Below, in pieces: positions 1-5,918 of a DNA stretch of 8,455 nt. This DNA comes from Coriobacteriales bacterium (GTDB taxonomy: Bacteria > Actinomycetota > Coriobacteriia > Coriobacteriales > UBA8131). Every line of letters begins with the position of its first letter. Within the stretch, counting starts at the first letter, position 1. The notes below the pieces were generated by a model. The model was not told the DNA's origin. It ran no database searches and saw nothing but the letters and a program-made list of their open reading frames with translations. The position numbers and the translations under genes are program-made. The DNA is taken from contig JAITUO010000188.1 of the NCBI GenBank assembly GCA_031286245.1, positions 1 to 8,455 on the forward strand, written 5' to 3'.

Positions 1-338
1 TCACGACGGTATTCGTCAGCCATACGTAAATAGGTATCGCCAGACAACAATTGCAATGACCATAGTTTGGATAAAAGCGTGCCAAATACACCAGCAGCCA
101 AAAACCCGAACAGATAAAAACGCCAACGATTCTTCTCCTGGACAGGTTCGGTTGCCAGTTCTTCCTTTGGGATATCGATGTTAGCGCTTCCAGAAGGCCC
201 AGCTACATAGCCGAAACTACGATGGACAACGATGTCTTTTTGCCGGCGGCTGCGAATATCCAGAATAAGCAAGATAACCAGTATGGCAACTACAAAGGTT
301 ACTGCTCCAATGACTACCGAAATCGCTTCTGGCCTCAT
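1..338 (-). CDS. mrdA: Penicillin-binding protein 2 (elongation transpeptidase), N-terminal part
   Basis: This is the start of a class B penicillin-binding protein, the DD-transpeptidase that cross-links peptidoglycan with RodA and MreBCD during elongation. Only 112 codons are present; the gene runs off the left edge, so no catalytic motif (SxxK, SxN, KTG) can be seen. The call rests on position directly after mreD and on the segment LSKLWSLQLLSGDTYLRMAD (about residues 89-108), which has the form seen just after the membrane anchor of PBP2 proteins. The ATG at 338 follows an AAGGATC ribosome site and lies 22 bp after mreD. Two hydrophobic segments are visible, at about residues 5-26 and 73-91, joined by a polar linker that begins with a basic RSRRQK stretch. 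Most PBP2 proteins have one anchor, so the first segment is an extra. The role as PBP2 is fairly certain; the extra segment is a direct observation. Confidence 0.85.
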   Translation of the reverse strand, partial: MRPEAISVVIGAVTFVVAILVILLILDIRSRRQKDIVVHRSFGYVAGPSGSANIDIPKEELATEPVQEKNRWRFYLFGFLAAGVFGTLLSKLWSLQLLSGDTYLRMADEYRR

Positions 339-360
339 AAAATGATCCTTGACAAACGAC

Positions 361-912
361 TCATAATGGCGGCAGGCTCTCCTTCAATGATTTTGTTGAT
401 TTGGCTTTTCCGAAACCAATCATGCCAGTGGTCTCCTTCAGTCTGACAAGCGGCAAAAACAACAGGCAGAGCACCGAATCAAACAACCAGCCGGGAATCA
501 CTCTGGTGATAATCGAAAAACCTAAATTGATATCGACACTGATGATCGAAACCAGTAAGGCAATAATCAACTCTCCGACGAAGATCATACCGATCATAGC
601 CAGATAGCGGGCAACCAGTCCTTCCAGGATTGTCATCGAGGCTATCGGACTGACCGCATAGGCTACCAAGCAGTAACTCATCGCCCTGATCCCCAATGGA
701 GAGCCAACTGCTAGATCGATTGACAATCCGAGGATAAAACCGCAGGCAGTTGCTGTGCCTTGCGAGACCCGCATGGCATTGGCAATAGCAAAGCATAAAC
801 TGATTTCAGCTACGACTTCACCGATGGCCAGATTCGGTAGCAAGGCTACTTGCAGGATGAATACCAACACCATCAAGACAGCTGTAATTAAAGGATTTGT
901 CCGCTGCGTCAT
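361..912 (-). CDS. mreD: Rod shape-determining protein MreD
   Basis: This is an integral membrane protein of 183 residues, within the usual MreD length. It belongs to the elongasome with MreB, MreC, RodA and PBP2. About six hydrophobic segments are visible (roughly residues 9-27, 33-48, 54-72, 79-96, 104-126 and 133-158), with a basic C-terminal tail. The stretch GFILGLSIDLAVGSPLGIRA (about residues 58-77) has the Gly- and Asp-rich character of the conserved MreD core. The ATG overlaps the mreC stop as ATGA, which points to translational coupling. Upstream there is only a weak GGAAAG ribosome-binding site. The sequence family diverges widely, so the identification leans on topology and on the mreB-mreC-mreD-PBP2 order. 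Confidence 0.9.
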   Translation of the reverse strand: MTQRTNPLITAVLMVLVFILQVALLPNLAIGEVVAEISLCFAIANAMRVSQGTATACGFILGLSIDLAVGSPLGIRAMSYCLVAYAVSPIASMTILEGLVARYLAMIGMIFVGELIIALLVSIISVDINLGFSIITRVIPGWLFDSVLCLLFLPLVRLKETTGMIGFGKAKSTKSLKESLPPL

Positions 913-1823
913 TGCAGGCTGCTTTCCGGCAGGTTTTCTGGTTGAGAATCAAGCTGCTTGGTATTGCCAGCACTACCTGTTCCGACTTCCGATTCACTGC
1001 CAGTGATCACCAAGACTTCTTCGTAACTGGTTGGTTGTCCCAGAGGCTGGATGACAATCGTCTGATAAATATCAGACGATAGATAATCGACCTTCTGCAC
1101 CGTACCGATTGGAATACCTTTTGGATAGACGCCACCTGCTCCGCTGGTCACGACTGTCGCGCCGAGCACGACCTCGTAATCCATTGCTATATAGCGTAGG
1201 TACAAAGTACCATCAGCTGAGCCTTCCAGAATGCCTTCAGCCCGGGTAGCCTGTAAAAAGACTGCTACCCCACTGCGTTGGTCGGTGATCAAACGAATCT
1301 CTGAACTGGTCGGGCCAGCACTCTCAATCTGGCCGATCAGGCCGTTGATGCTCATTACCGGCATGCCCACCCGGACTCCGGCATTGGTTCCTTTATTAAT
1401 TGTGATTGTTTGGTTCCAGGAGTCAGCGCTGCGGCCAATCACCCGGGCGCCAACCATATCCAAACCATAGGCATCCTGGATATCCACCAAAAAACGCAGG
1501 CGTTTAGCTTCCTGTTCAACCTCCTGTAGACGGATGTTATCAGAACGCAGACGCACGTTCTCATCCACAATTGCTTGAATCTCTTCTGCGGTCAGGTCAT
1601 TGCTGCCAAACCATCGACTGACAGCTCTCAAAGGAGAAGTCAGCGCATTGCCGGCTTCCTGGAGAGGTGCGGTCACTAAAGAGGCCATATCGCGTGCCTT
1701 GTGCAAGTACCCATTATTGCCTTCATTCACCCAGACGGTCATGGAAACGATCGAGAGCAGGCAGCAGGCAATCAGGACCAATGTGGCAGAGGGACGCCGG
1801 GCTTGTCTATCTGAGAGCGCCAT
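909..1823 (-). CDS. mreC: Rod shape-determining protein MreC
   Basis: MreC is a bitopic protein of the outer membrane face that links the MreB filaments to PBP2 and RodA. The 304 residues show the family layout: a short cytoplasmic N-terminus, one membrane segment at about residues 13-31, a charged coiled-coil-like helix at about 78-115, then the two beta-barrel region at about 122-275. Within it lie the recognisable stretches NKGTNAGVRVGMPV (about 143-156), ITDQRSGVAV (about 179-188) and GVYPKGIPIGTV (about 231-242). The last 30 residues are polar, low-complexity and probably disordered. The ATG lies 14 bp after the mreB stop and is preceded by AAGGG at good spacing. It overlaps mreD by 4 bp. 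Confidence 0.95.
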   Translation of the reverse strand: MALSDRQARRPSATLVLIACCLLSIVSMTVWVNEGNNGYLHKARDMASLVTAPLQEAGNALTSPLRAVSRWFGSNDLTAEEIQAIVDENVRLRSDNIRLQEVEQEAKRLRFLVDIQDAYGLDMVGARVIGRSADSWNQTITINKGTNAGVRVGMPVMSINGLIGQIESAGPTSSEIRLITDQRSGVAVFLQATRAEGILEGSADGTLYLRYIAMDYEVVLGATVVTSGAGGVYPKGIPIGTVQKVDYLSSDIYQTIVIQPLGQPTSYEEVLVITGSESEVGTGSAGNTKQLDSQPENLPESSLQ

Positions 1824-1837
1824 TCAGCACCCTTTGA

Positions 1838-2878
1838 CTAGCGCTGGGTATAAGAACGTTGCAATGCCTGTGGGTTTTCCAGGGCCCGTACACAGCCCAC
1901 TACGACATTTGTAAAAGCGGTGTCGGAGGCGTAGACGGGCACCTCCAGCTCGTTGGTCAGGTAAGTATCAAGCATTTTCAACATACCGCCGCCACCTGTC
2001 AGTAAAACGCCATTGCGAATGATATCGCCAGCCAGATCTGGATCTGTCTCCAGAAAGGTTTCTTTAATGGCAATCAATATATCCTGCAAAGGGCCTCTTA
2101 GACCTTCACGAACGTCTTCAGATTGGATAACTTCGCTACGCGGCAGATTCGTAGAAAGATCGCGTCCCGAGATCTCCATGTCCAGCTCACCAGTAGAAAT
2201 TGGGATGGCACTGCCGATGGCGATCTTGATATCCTCAGCAGTCCGAACACCGATATTCAAACCATAAACCTCGCGGATATGTCGAGCCACAGCTTCATCG
2301 AATTCATTACCAGCTACCCGGATGGAATTCGATGTGACGATACCACCCAGTGAGATAACAGCGATCTCGGTAGTACCGCCACCGATGTCGACAACCATTG
2401 ATCCAGTCGGTTCTTCGACTGGCAGGCCAGCACCGATTGCCGCAGCCATCGGCTCCTCGATCAGGAAAGCCTGACGTGCTCCGGCTTGGATGGTAGCTTC
2501 AAAGACAGCGCGCTTCTCCACAGAAGTCACACCACAAGGTATACAGATGACAATACGCGGTTTGGGCTGCCAAAACCGCGTACGTGGGCTGGCTTTTTGG
2601 ATGAAATAGGACAACATGGCCTCAGTAACATCGTAATCAGCAATCACACCATCGGACAGCGGTTTTTCAACTGATATATTGCCGGGGTTTCGACCAATCA
2701 TCTCACGAGCTTCAGTACCCACTGACAGTACACGGTTAGCTTCAGTATCGATAGCCACGACAGATGGCTCATTCAAGACGATGCCCTCGCCTGGGATGGC
2801 AACCAGAGTATTCGCGGTTCCCAGGTCGATGGCCATATCCGAGCCCCATTGATTAAAGAGGTTGTCAAAAATTGACAT
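1838..2878 (-). CDS. mreB: Rod shape-determining protein MreB (bacterial actin)
   Basis: MreB forms ATP-dependent filaments under the cytoplasmic membrane and guides lateral cell-wall synthesis. All the actin-fold nucleotide motifs are visible: phosphate-1 loop DLGTANT (residues 18-24), the helix with EEPMAAAIGAG carrying the likely catalytic glutamate (141-151), phosphate-2 loop DIGGGTTE (164-171) and adenosine loop LTGGGGML (293-300). The length of 346 residues is typical for the family. The N-terminal MSIFDNLFNQWG is short and partly hydrophobic, as in membrane-binding MreB proteins. The Shine-Dalgarno is weak (GAAAGAAAG). A 136-bp gap with a promoter candidate separates it from ndk, so mreB is probably the first gene of the mre-PBP2 operon. 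Confidence 0.98.
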   Translation of the reverse strand: MSIFDNLFNQWGSDMAIDLGTANTLVAIPGEGIVLNEPSVVAIDTEANRVLSVGTEAREMIGRNPGNISVEKPLSDGVIADYDVTEAMLSYFIQKASPRTRFWQPKPRIVICIPCGVTSVEKRAVFEATIQAGARQAFLIEEPMAAAIGAGLPVEEPTGSMVVDIGGGTTEIAVISLGGIVTSNSIRVAGNEFDEAVARHIREVYGLNIGVRTAEDIKIAIGSAIPISTGELDMEISGRDLSTNLPRSEVIQSEDVREGLRGPLQDILIAIKETFLETDPDLAGDIIRNGVLLTGGGGMLKMLDTYLTNELEVPVYASDTAFTNVVVGCVRALENPQALQRSYTQR

Positions 2879-2908
2879 TAGCTTTCTTTCTGCTCATATT
2901 TTCGGCAG

Positions 2909-2948
2909 GACAGCTCCCGTGCAGGCTCCACCTGTCTTTTTGCTGCAC
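2909..2948 (-). promoter_or_regulatory. mreB leader with two mutually exclusive short stems
   Basis: In the presumed mreB leader (minus strand), GTGCAG (2943-2948) is complementary to CTGCAC (2919-2924), and GACAG (2932-2936) is complementary to CTGTC (2909-2913). The arms interleave, so the two stems exclude each other or form a pseudoknot. No U-tract follows either stem. The stems are only 5-6 bp and may be chance; no known riboswitch motif was recognised. Confidence 0.25.
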
Positions 2949-2957
2949 ATCCGAGCT

Positions 2958-2966
2958 ATTGTATCA
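2958..2966 (-). promoter_or_regulatory. Extended -10 promoter candidate for mreBCD-mrdA
   Basis: Read on the minus strand this is TGATACAAT, an extended -10 element (TGn followed by TACAAT). No good -35 is visible at the right distance, which is acceptable for an extended -10. Transcription would begin near 2951 and give a leader of about 73 nt before the mreB ATG at 2878. It is the only clear promoter-like site in the ndk-mreB gap. Confidence 0.5.
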
Positions 2967-3014
2967 TATGCGCTTTAACCAGCATGTTCGCTGTTGGTTG
3001 TTTGCAATCTGTAA

Positions 3015-3419
3015 TCATTCTTGAAAAAAGATAGCGATCTCTCGAGCAGCTGATTGCAATGAATCTGATCCATGGATGACATTGGCATCCATTGTCAGCC
3101 CGAAGTCACCTCGGATCGTACCAGGTGTTGCTTCCAATGGATCAGTAGCCCCCATCAGTTTGCGGCAGATCCGTACAGCATCAGTCCCGGTAATAATCAT
3201 TTTCACTACCGGCCCTGAGGTAATGTAACTGATCAAGCCGTCGTAGAAAGGCTTGCCCTGATGTTCAGCGTAGTTTGCTGCAGCCTGCTCAGGTGAGACT
3301 ATCGACATTTCCAGCCGCTCGACAGCTAAGCCGACTCGTTCGAAACGGTTGATGATCTCACCGATGTGTCCATTAGCCACAGCATCGGGTTTTAACATGC
3401 AAAAGGTCTTTTCAACCAC
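3015..3419 (-). CDS. ndk: Nucleoside diphosphate kinase
   Basis: This cytosolic enzyme passes the gamma phosphate of ATP to other (d)NDPs through a phosphohistidine. The 134 residues match the family length. The N-terminal EKTFCMLKPDAV (3-14) with Lys10, the RKLMGATDP segment (86-94), the TIRGDFG segment with Arg103, and NVIHGSDS with Asn113 and the phosphorylated His116 are all present, so the protein looks active. The start is GTG at 3419, 4 nt after a strong AGGAGG that overlaps the TAG stop of the upstream TPR gene. Re-initiation after that stop is likely. The C-terminus ends in FFQE shortly after the active site, as in short bacterial Ndk proteins. Confidence 0.97.
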   Translation of the reverse strand: MVEKTFCMLKPDAVANGHIGEIINRFERVGLAVERLEMSIVSPEQAAANYAEHQGKPFYDGLISYITSGPVVKMIITGTDAVRICRKLMGATDPLEATPGTIRGDFGLTMDANVIHGSDSLQSAAREIAIFFQE

Positions 3420-3427
3420 AAAGCCTC

Positions 3428-4771
3428 CTATTGGTCGGTGGAGCCAAAAATCATCTCAATGCCGTTGATCTTCCAACCGATACTGTCGCGAACCAGGCTT
3501 ACCCGGTAATGCACGATACCATTATCAGCCAGCCTGACGTCGATGATAGCTTCAGACTCAGAGATAGAATGCTCAAGGCTGCGGATGGTCACTGCTCTGG
3601 AATCTACTAACGCCACTGCCTGTATCATGCGAGCGAAGGCCAAAGGATCTTCCTGTGCGGCTTCAACCCAATACTGATCAACTGGTCGACCATAGTAATG
3701 ATCATCGAAGAAACCATTGATCTGTGTTTGTTGGGTCGGTATCCCATAGCCCTGGACGAAAAGGTAGATCGCTGCGCCGAACACGATGACAATAGCTACC
3801 AGAATACCGAAGAATACCTTCAAACCGGTATGCCGTAGCTTTGCCTCACGCCGGTATTGTCGTTTACCGGCAGCAATCAACTCAGCATCCGAGGCAGTAA
3901 AGAAATCGATATCTTCCAGAGAAGGTTGGTCGATGCCAAAGCCAAACGGGCCGGAGATCTCGGTGTCCAATGGTTGCAGGCTACTGGAGTCTTCCAAACT
4001 GGACGTAGCGTGGGCTCCGACAAAAGCGTTTGTAGCGATCCCTGATTTCCCGTCCGGTGCGGTGATAGCCAGGCGAGCTTGAGCCATTTGTGTGAGAGAA
4101 CGATCCGAGAGTTGATAGTTTCCCCCCAATTGGGCATCAGCAAAAGCTTGGATGGCATTGGCATATTGGCCGTCAGCGAAATAGGCATTTGCCAGCCGTT
4201 CGTAAGTGCGGTTCAAGGTGTTGCCCGTAACACGGAAATCTAATATCGCCAGATAAGCCTCGACAGCATCGCCTGGTCGATCGAGTGCTGAAAAGGATGC
4301 TCCCAAGTTCATCAGGGCTTTCACCGGATTGGGGTTACTGGGATCCAGCGCGGCAGTCCGGTAGGCAGTACCAGCTTCAACAATCCTGCCTAGTTTGGAT
4401 AAAGCATTGCCGAGCCCCATCCAGGCACGGTAGGGAGTTGTGTATTCAGTATCTTCCAGCGCCAGATTGAACTCGTCGATAGCCTCATCATGTTTTCCCA
4501 GGGCTGAGAAAGCCGTCCCCAAGTTGACGTGAAGCGAACCGTGTTCCAGATAGTAATCATCTTCGAGGGATTTACGATAAACCGAGACTGCTTCCTCGTA
4601 GCGCCCGACCTTGACCAGGCAGTTGCCTAAACGATGATAGACCAGCCCTGCGTCACCTAACTCAAAAGAAGCTGAGTCGTTAGTCAGACAATTATAGAAC
4701 CCCTCCAGAGCTTTGATATAATCCCCGGAATTATATGCAATGGTAGCGTTGGTGTAGTGGTTGCTGTTCAC
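3428..4771 (-). CDS. Membrane-anchored tetratricopeptide repeat protein of unknown function
   Basis: This 447-residue protein has an N-terminal array of about six TPR-like helix pairs (residues about 4-225), seen as repeats with G-x-A-x(5)-G-R/K-x-x-E/D-A spacing, for example around 46-71, 82-104, 115-141, 152-175 and 191-213. A polar linker (about 235-300) and a basic stretch (RQYRREAKLRH, 304-314) precede one hydrophobic segment at about 317-341. The basic side suggests that the TPR array is cytoplasmic. About 105 residues follow outside the membrane, ending in a beta-rich stretch with GWKINGIEM, which loosely recalls NTF2-like extracytoplasmic domains. The start is GTG, 7 nt after GAAGGG. 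It lies 25 bp after the isomerase gene and 8 bp before ndk. I do not recognise a named family. A scaffold role at the membrane is possible but unproven. Confidence 0.85.
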   Translation of the reverse strand: MNSNHYTNATIAYNSGDYIKALEGFYNCLTNDSASFELGDAGLVYHRLGNCLVKVGRYEEAVSVYRKSLEDDYYLEHGSLHVNLGTAFSALGKHDEAIDEFNLALEDTEYTTPYRAWMGLGNALSKLGRIVEAGTAYRTAALDPSNPNPVKALMNLGASFSALDRPGDAVEAYLAILDFRVTGNTLNRTYERLANAYFADGQYANAIQAFADAQLGGNYQLSDRSLTQMAQARLAITAPDGKSGIATNAFVGAHATSSLEDSSSLQPLDTEISGPFGFGIDQPSLEDIDFFTASDAELIAAGKRQYRREAKLRHTGLKVFFGILVAIVIVFGAAIYLFVQGYGIPTQQTQINGFFDDHYYGRPVDQYWVEAAQEDPLAFARMIQAVALVDSRAVTIRSLEHSISESEAIIDVRLADNGIVHYRVSLVRDSIGWKINGIEMIFGSTDQ

Positions 4772-4796
4772 AAGTTTACCCTTCGCCGCATCCGAT

Positions 4797-5318
4797 TTAT
4801 GAAATCTCTACTGCAATGATGGTATCGCCGATAACCAAGCTGTGGATAACAGCCAAGGACTCATCATCGGCCGGATTGCCAAAGACAGTATAATTACCGT
4901 CCAAGAATGACTGTGGCCCCAGGCAGAAGTAGAACTGCGAGCCTGCTGAATCTGGATCTCCTGATCGAGCCATAGCCAAGGTGCCATCTGCGTGATGGTT
5001 GTTAGGGTTGGTCAGCCATTCACCTTTGATGGAGTAACCTGGTCCACCAGTCCCAGGAGGCGGATAACCACCACCTCCAGCCACTTCAGCAGGGCTTAGG
5101 TCGCGGGTATGTGGACAGCCGCCCTGAATGACGAAACCAGGCTCATAACGATGAAACTTCAGATTGTCATAGAAACCAGCCTGCGCCAACTCTACGAAGT
5201 TGCCGACATGGATTGGCGCGTCTTTGCCTGCTAATTTGACCCGGATTTCTCCCTTAGTGGTCTTAAACACTGCTGTCTCATCACCAGTCGGTTGATACAC
5301 GGGGGTATATAGTGCCAT
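4797..5318 (-). CDS. Cyclophilin-type peptidyl-prolyl cis-trans isomerase
   Basis: This enzyme catalyses cis-trans isomerisation of peptide bonds before proline. The cyclophilin core is plain: FHRYEPGFVIQGG (residues 55-67) with catalytic Arg57 and Gln65, then LAMARSGDPDSAGSQFYF (114-131) with the Gln and Phe of the substrate pocket, then LDGNYTVFG (139-147). Between them lies a Gly- and Pro-rich insert (about 80-95) of the kind seen in many small bacterial cyclophilins. At 173 residues it has no signal peptide or lipobox, so it should be cytosolic. The ATG at 5318 follows AGGAG at good spacing. It lies 69 bp after the tRNA gene. I see no convincing promoter or terminator in that gap, so read-through from the tRNA promoter is possible. 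Confidence 0.95.
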   Translation of the reverse strand: MALYTPVYQPTGDETAVFKTTKGEIRVKLAGKDAPIHVGNFVELAQAGFYDNLKFHRYEPGFVIQGGCPHTRDLSPAEVAGGGGYPPPGTGGPGYSIKGEWLTNPNNHHADGTLAMARSGDPDSAGSQFYFCLGPQSFLDGNYTVFGNPADDESLAVIHSLVIGDTIIAVEIS

Positions 5319-5387
5319 GGTTGCTCCTGTCTGGTCTGCCAGTACGTTGCCCTCACCATTTTGTGGCGTTAGATCTCACTAATTTCG

Positions 5388-5463
5388 TGGTGCCCCCTAT
5401 AGGATTCGAACCTACGGCCTTCTGCTCCGGAGGCAGACGCTCTATCCCCTGAGCTAAGAGGGC
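5388..5463 (-). tRNA. tRNA-Arg (anticodon CCG)
   Basis: The minus strand folds into a complete 76-nt cloverleaf. The acceptor stem pairs GCCCTCT with AGGGGGC (one G-T pair), the D-arm is GCTC/GAGC, and the anticodon stem is TCTGC/GCAGA with loop CTCCGGA. The T-arm is GTAGG/CCTAT around TTCGAAT, the discriminator base is A, and CCA is encoded at 5388-5390. The anticodon CCG (5428-5430) reads the arginine codon CGG, and the D-loop contains A20-type sequence GGGGATA as in arginine tRNAs. No T-tract follows. Confidence 0.97.
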
Positions 5464-5488
5464 ACAACAAAAGGGCGGTCTAGCCGCT

Positions 5489-5517
5489 TTTATAGATTCT
5501 ACAATACTTGCAGGCAG
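5489..5517 (-). promoter_or_regulatory. Weak promoter candidate for tRNA-Arg
   Basis: On the minus strand, CTGCCT (5512-5517) and TATAAA (5489-5494) are 17 bp apart and end 25 bp before the mature tRNA. A G/C-rich discriminator (AGCGGC) follows the -10, as is common for stable RNA promoters. A small hairpin (GCGG/CCGC) lies in the leader. The -35 is poor. Confidence 0.35.
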
Positions 5518-5652
5518 TTTTTGTACGATGACTGCTGAGGTTGACGGATGGTCACTCAGGCTGCATTTGTTCCTACTCTTATACAAACTTCAGATTGGCT
5601 TTGTTTTGTGCAGTAGTTTTTGGTTTGGAATTAGTTGGTTCTTGCTTTTTAC

Positions 5653-5683
5653 TTGACTTCTATGTGTTTATATAGCCTATAAA
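5653..5683 (+). promoter_or_regulatory. Promoter candidate placed to start a transcript at the inverted repeat
   Basis: TTGACT (5653-5658) and TATAAA (5678-5683) lie on the plus strand with a 19-bp spacer, slightly longer than the ideal 17. A start 7-8 nt after the -10 would fall at about 5690-5691, which is the first base of the long inverted repeat. The spacer weakens the call; the exact fit with the repeat start strengthens it. Confidence 0.4.
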
Positions 5684-5690
5684 TCGGCAA

Positions 5691-5883
5691 TCCTGGGAAT
5701 TTCGGAGTTTTTGCCGGAAATCAGCTCTCATGTATGGCTGTTTGGCCGGTTTGGCACGATCCGGTTTTCTCCACAATTTAAACGTGCTGGTAGATGGGTT
5801 GAGCCAAAAATCCATAGGTGTGAAACTAATAGAAAACTATACATAGCAGCCTTTTTTGGCCAGAAACTCCGAAATTCCCAGGA
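5691..5883. repeat. 193-bp long imperfect inverted repeat with 20-bp perfect ends
   Basis: The ends at 5691-5710 and 5864-5883 are perfectly complementary over 20 bp. Complementarity continues inward with one bulge, a small internal loop and a few mismatches to 5737 and 5837, so each arm is 47 nt. No target-site duplication is seen on either side: the adjoining bases share only AA. This could be a MITE-like element or the DNA of a structured RNA gene. The repeat itself is certain; its nature is not. Confidence 0.95.
5691..5883 (+). ncRNA. Candidate structured RNA with 6S-like architecture
   Basis: Read as plus-strand RNA, the outer arms give 20 Watson-Crick pairs. Then 5711-5720 pairs with 5853-5863 (10 pairs, bulged C at 5861), a 3 x 2 loop follows, and 5724-5737 pairs with 5837-5850 (12 pairs with two mismatches). 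In all about 42 pairs form, five of them G-U. The stem opens into a bubble of 11 nt (5738-5748) opposite 10 nt (5827-5836), flanked by G-C pairs. An apical arm then closes with GTTT/AAAC (5749-5752/5823-5826), CAC/GTG, GGTTTT with AAAATCC (5763-5768/5807-5813), and a small hairpin at 5771-5790. Length near 190 nt, pairing 5' and 3' ends and a central bubble are the known hallmarks of 6S RNA, which binds housekeeping RNA polymerase by mimicking an open promoter. No sequence-level match to 6S could be established. A mobile element is the main alternative. Confidence 0.4.
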
Positions 5884-5912
5884 AATGCCTGTCAAAAGCG
5901 CTAAGGCATTTC
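5882..5912 (-). terminator. Hairpin behind the ferredoxin gene, no clear U-tract
   Basis: GAAATGCCT (5882-5890) and AGGCATTTC (5904-5912) form a perfect 9-bp stem with a 13-nt loop. On the minus strand it begins 6 nt after the ferredoxin stop codon. No run of T follows on either strand, so it may be a 3'-end stabiliser or a weak terminator. Its arm also touches the last two bases of the inverted repeat. Confidence 0.4.
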
Positions 5913-5918
5913 TATCGG

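Larger units (their letters stand above)
5464..5690. other. Non-coding gap between tRNA-Arg and the inverted repeat
   Basis: No open frame here has a ribosome site or a recognisable protein. The part next to the tRNA holds its presumed promoter. From about 5590 to 5660 the plus strand is dominated by T and G, unlike the balanced sequence elsewhere in the window. The final part holds a plus-strand promoter-like sequence directly before the inverted repeat. Confidence 0.6.

Noticed and set aside
479..796. 105-codon frame inside mreD, and similar frames opposite mreC, mreB, the TPR gene and the methyltransferase
   Set aside because: They lie wholly inside well-identified genes in other frames, lack ribosome sites and show no recognisable domains.
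2978..3000. Hairpin AACC/AGC with GCT/GGTT after ndk as a terminator
   Set aside because: The stem is bulged and is followed by AAAGCGC, with no T-tract. It lies just upstream of the mreB promoter and I could not support a terminator there.
5353..5586. 77-codon open frame on the minus strand across the tRNA
   Set aside because: The frame runs through the tRNA-Arg gene. The peptide with LAQGIERLPPEQKAVGSNPI is the familiar false translation of a tRNA, and no ribosome site precedes it.
5684..5891. Target-site duplication around the inverted repeat
   Set aside because: Eight-base flanks on the two sides do not match, and only AA is shared, which is too little to claim a duplication.
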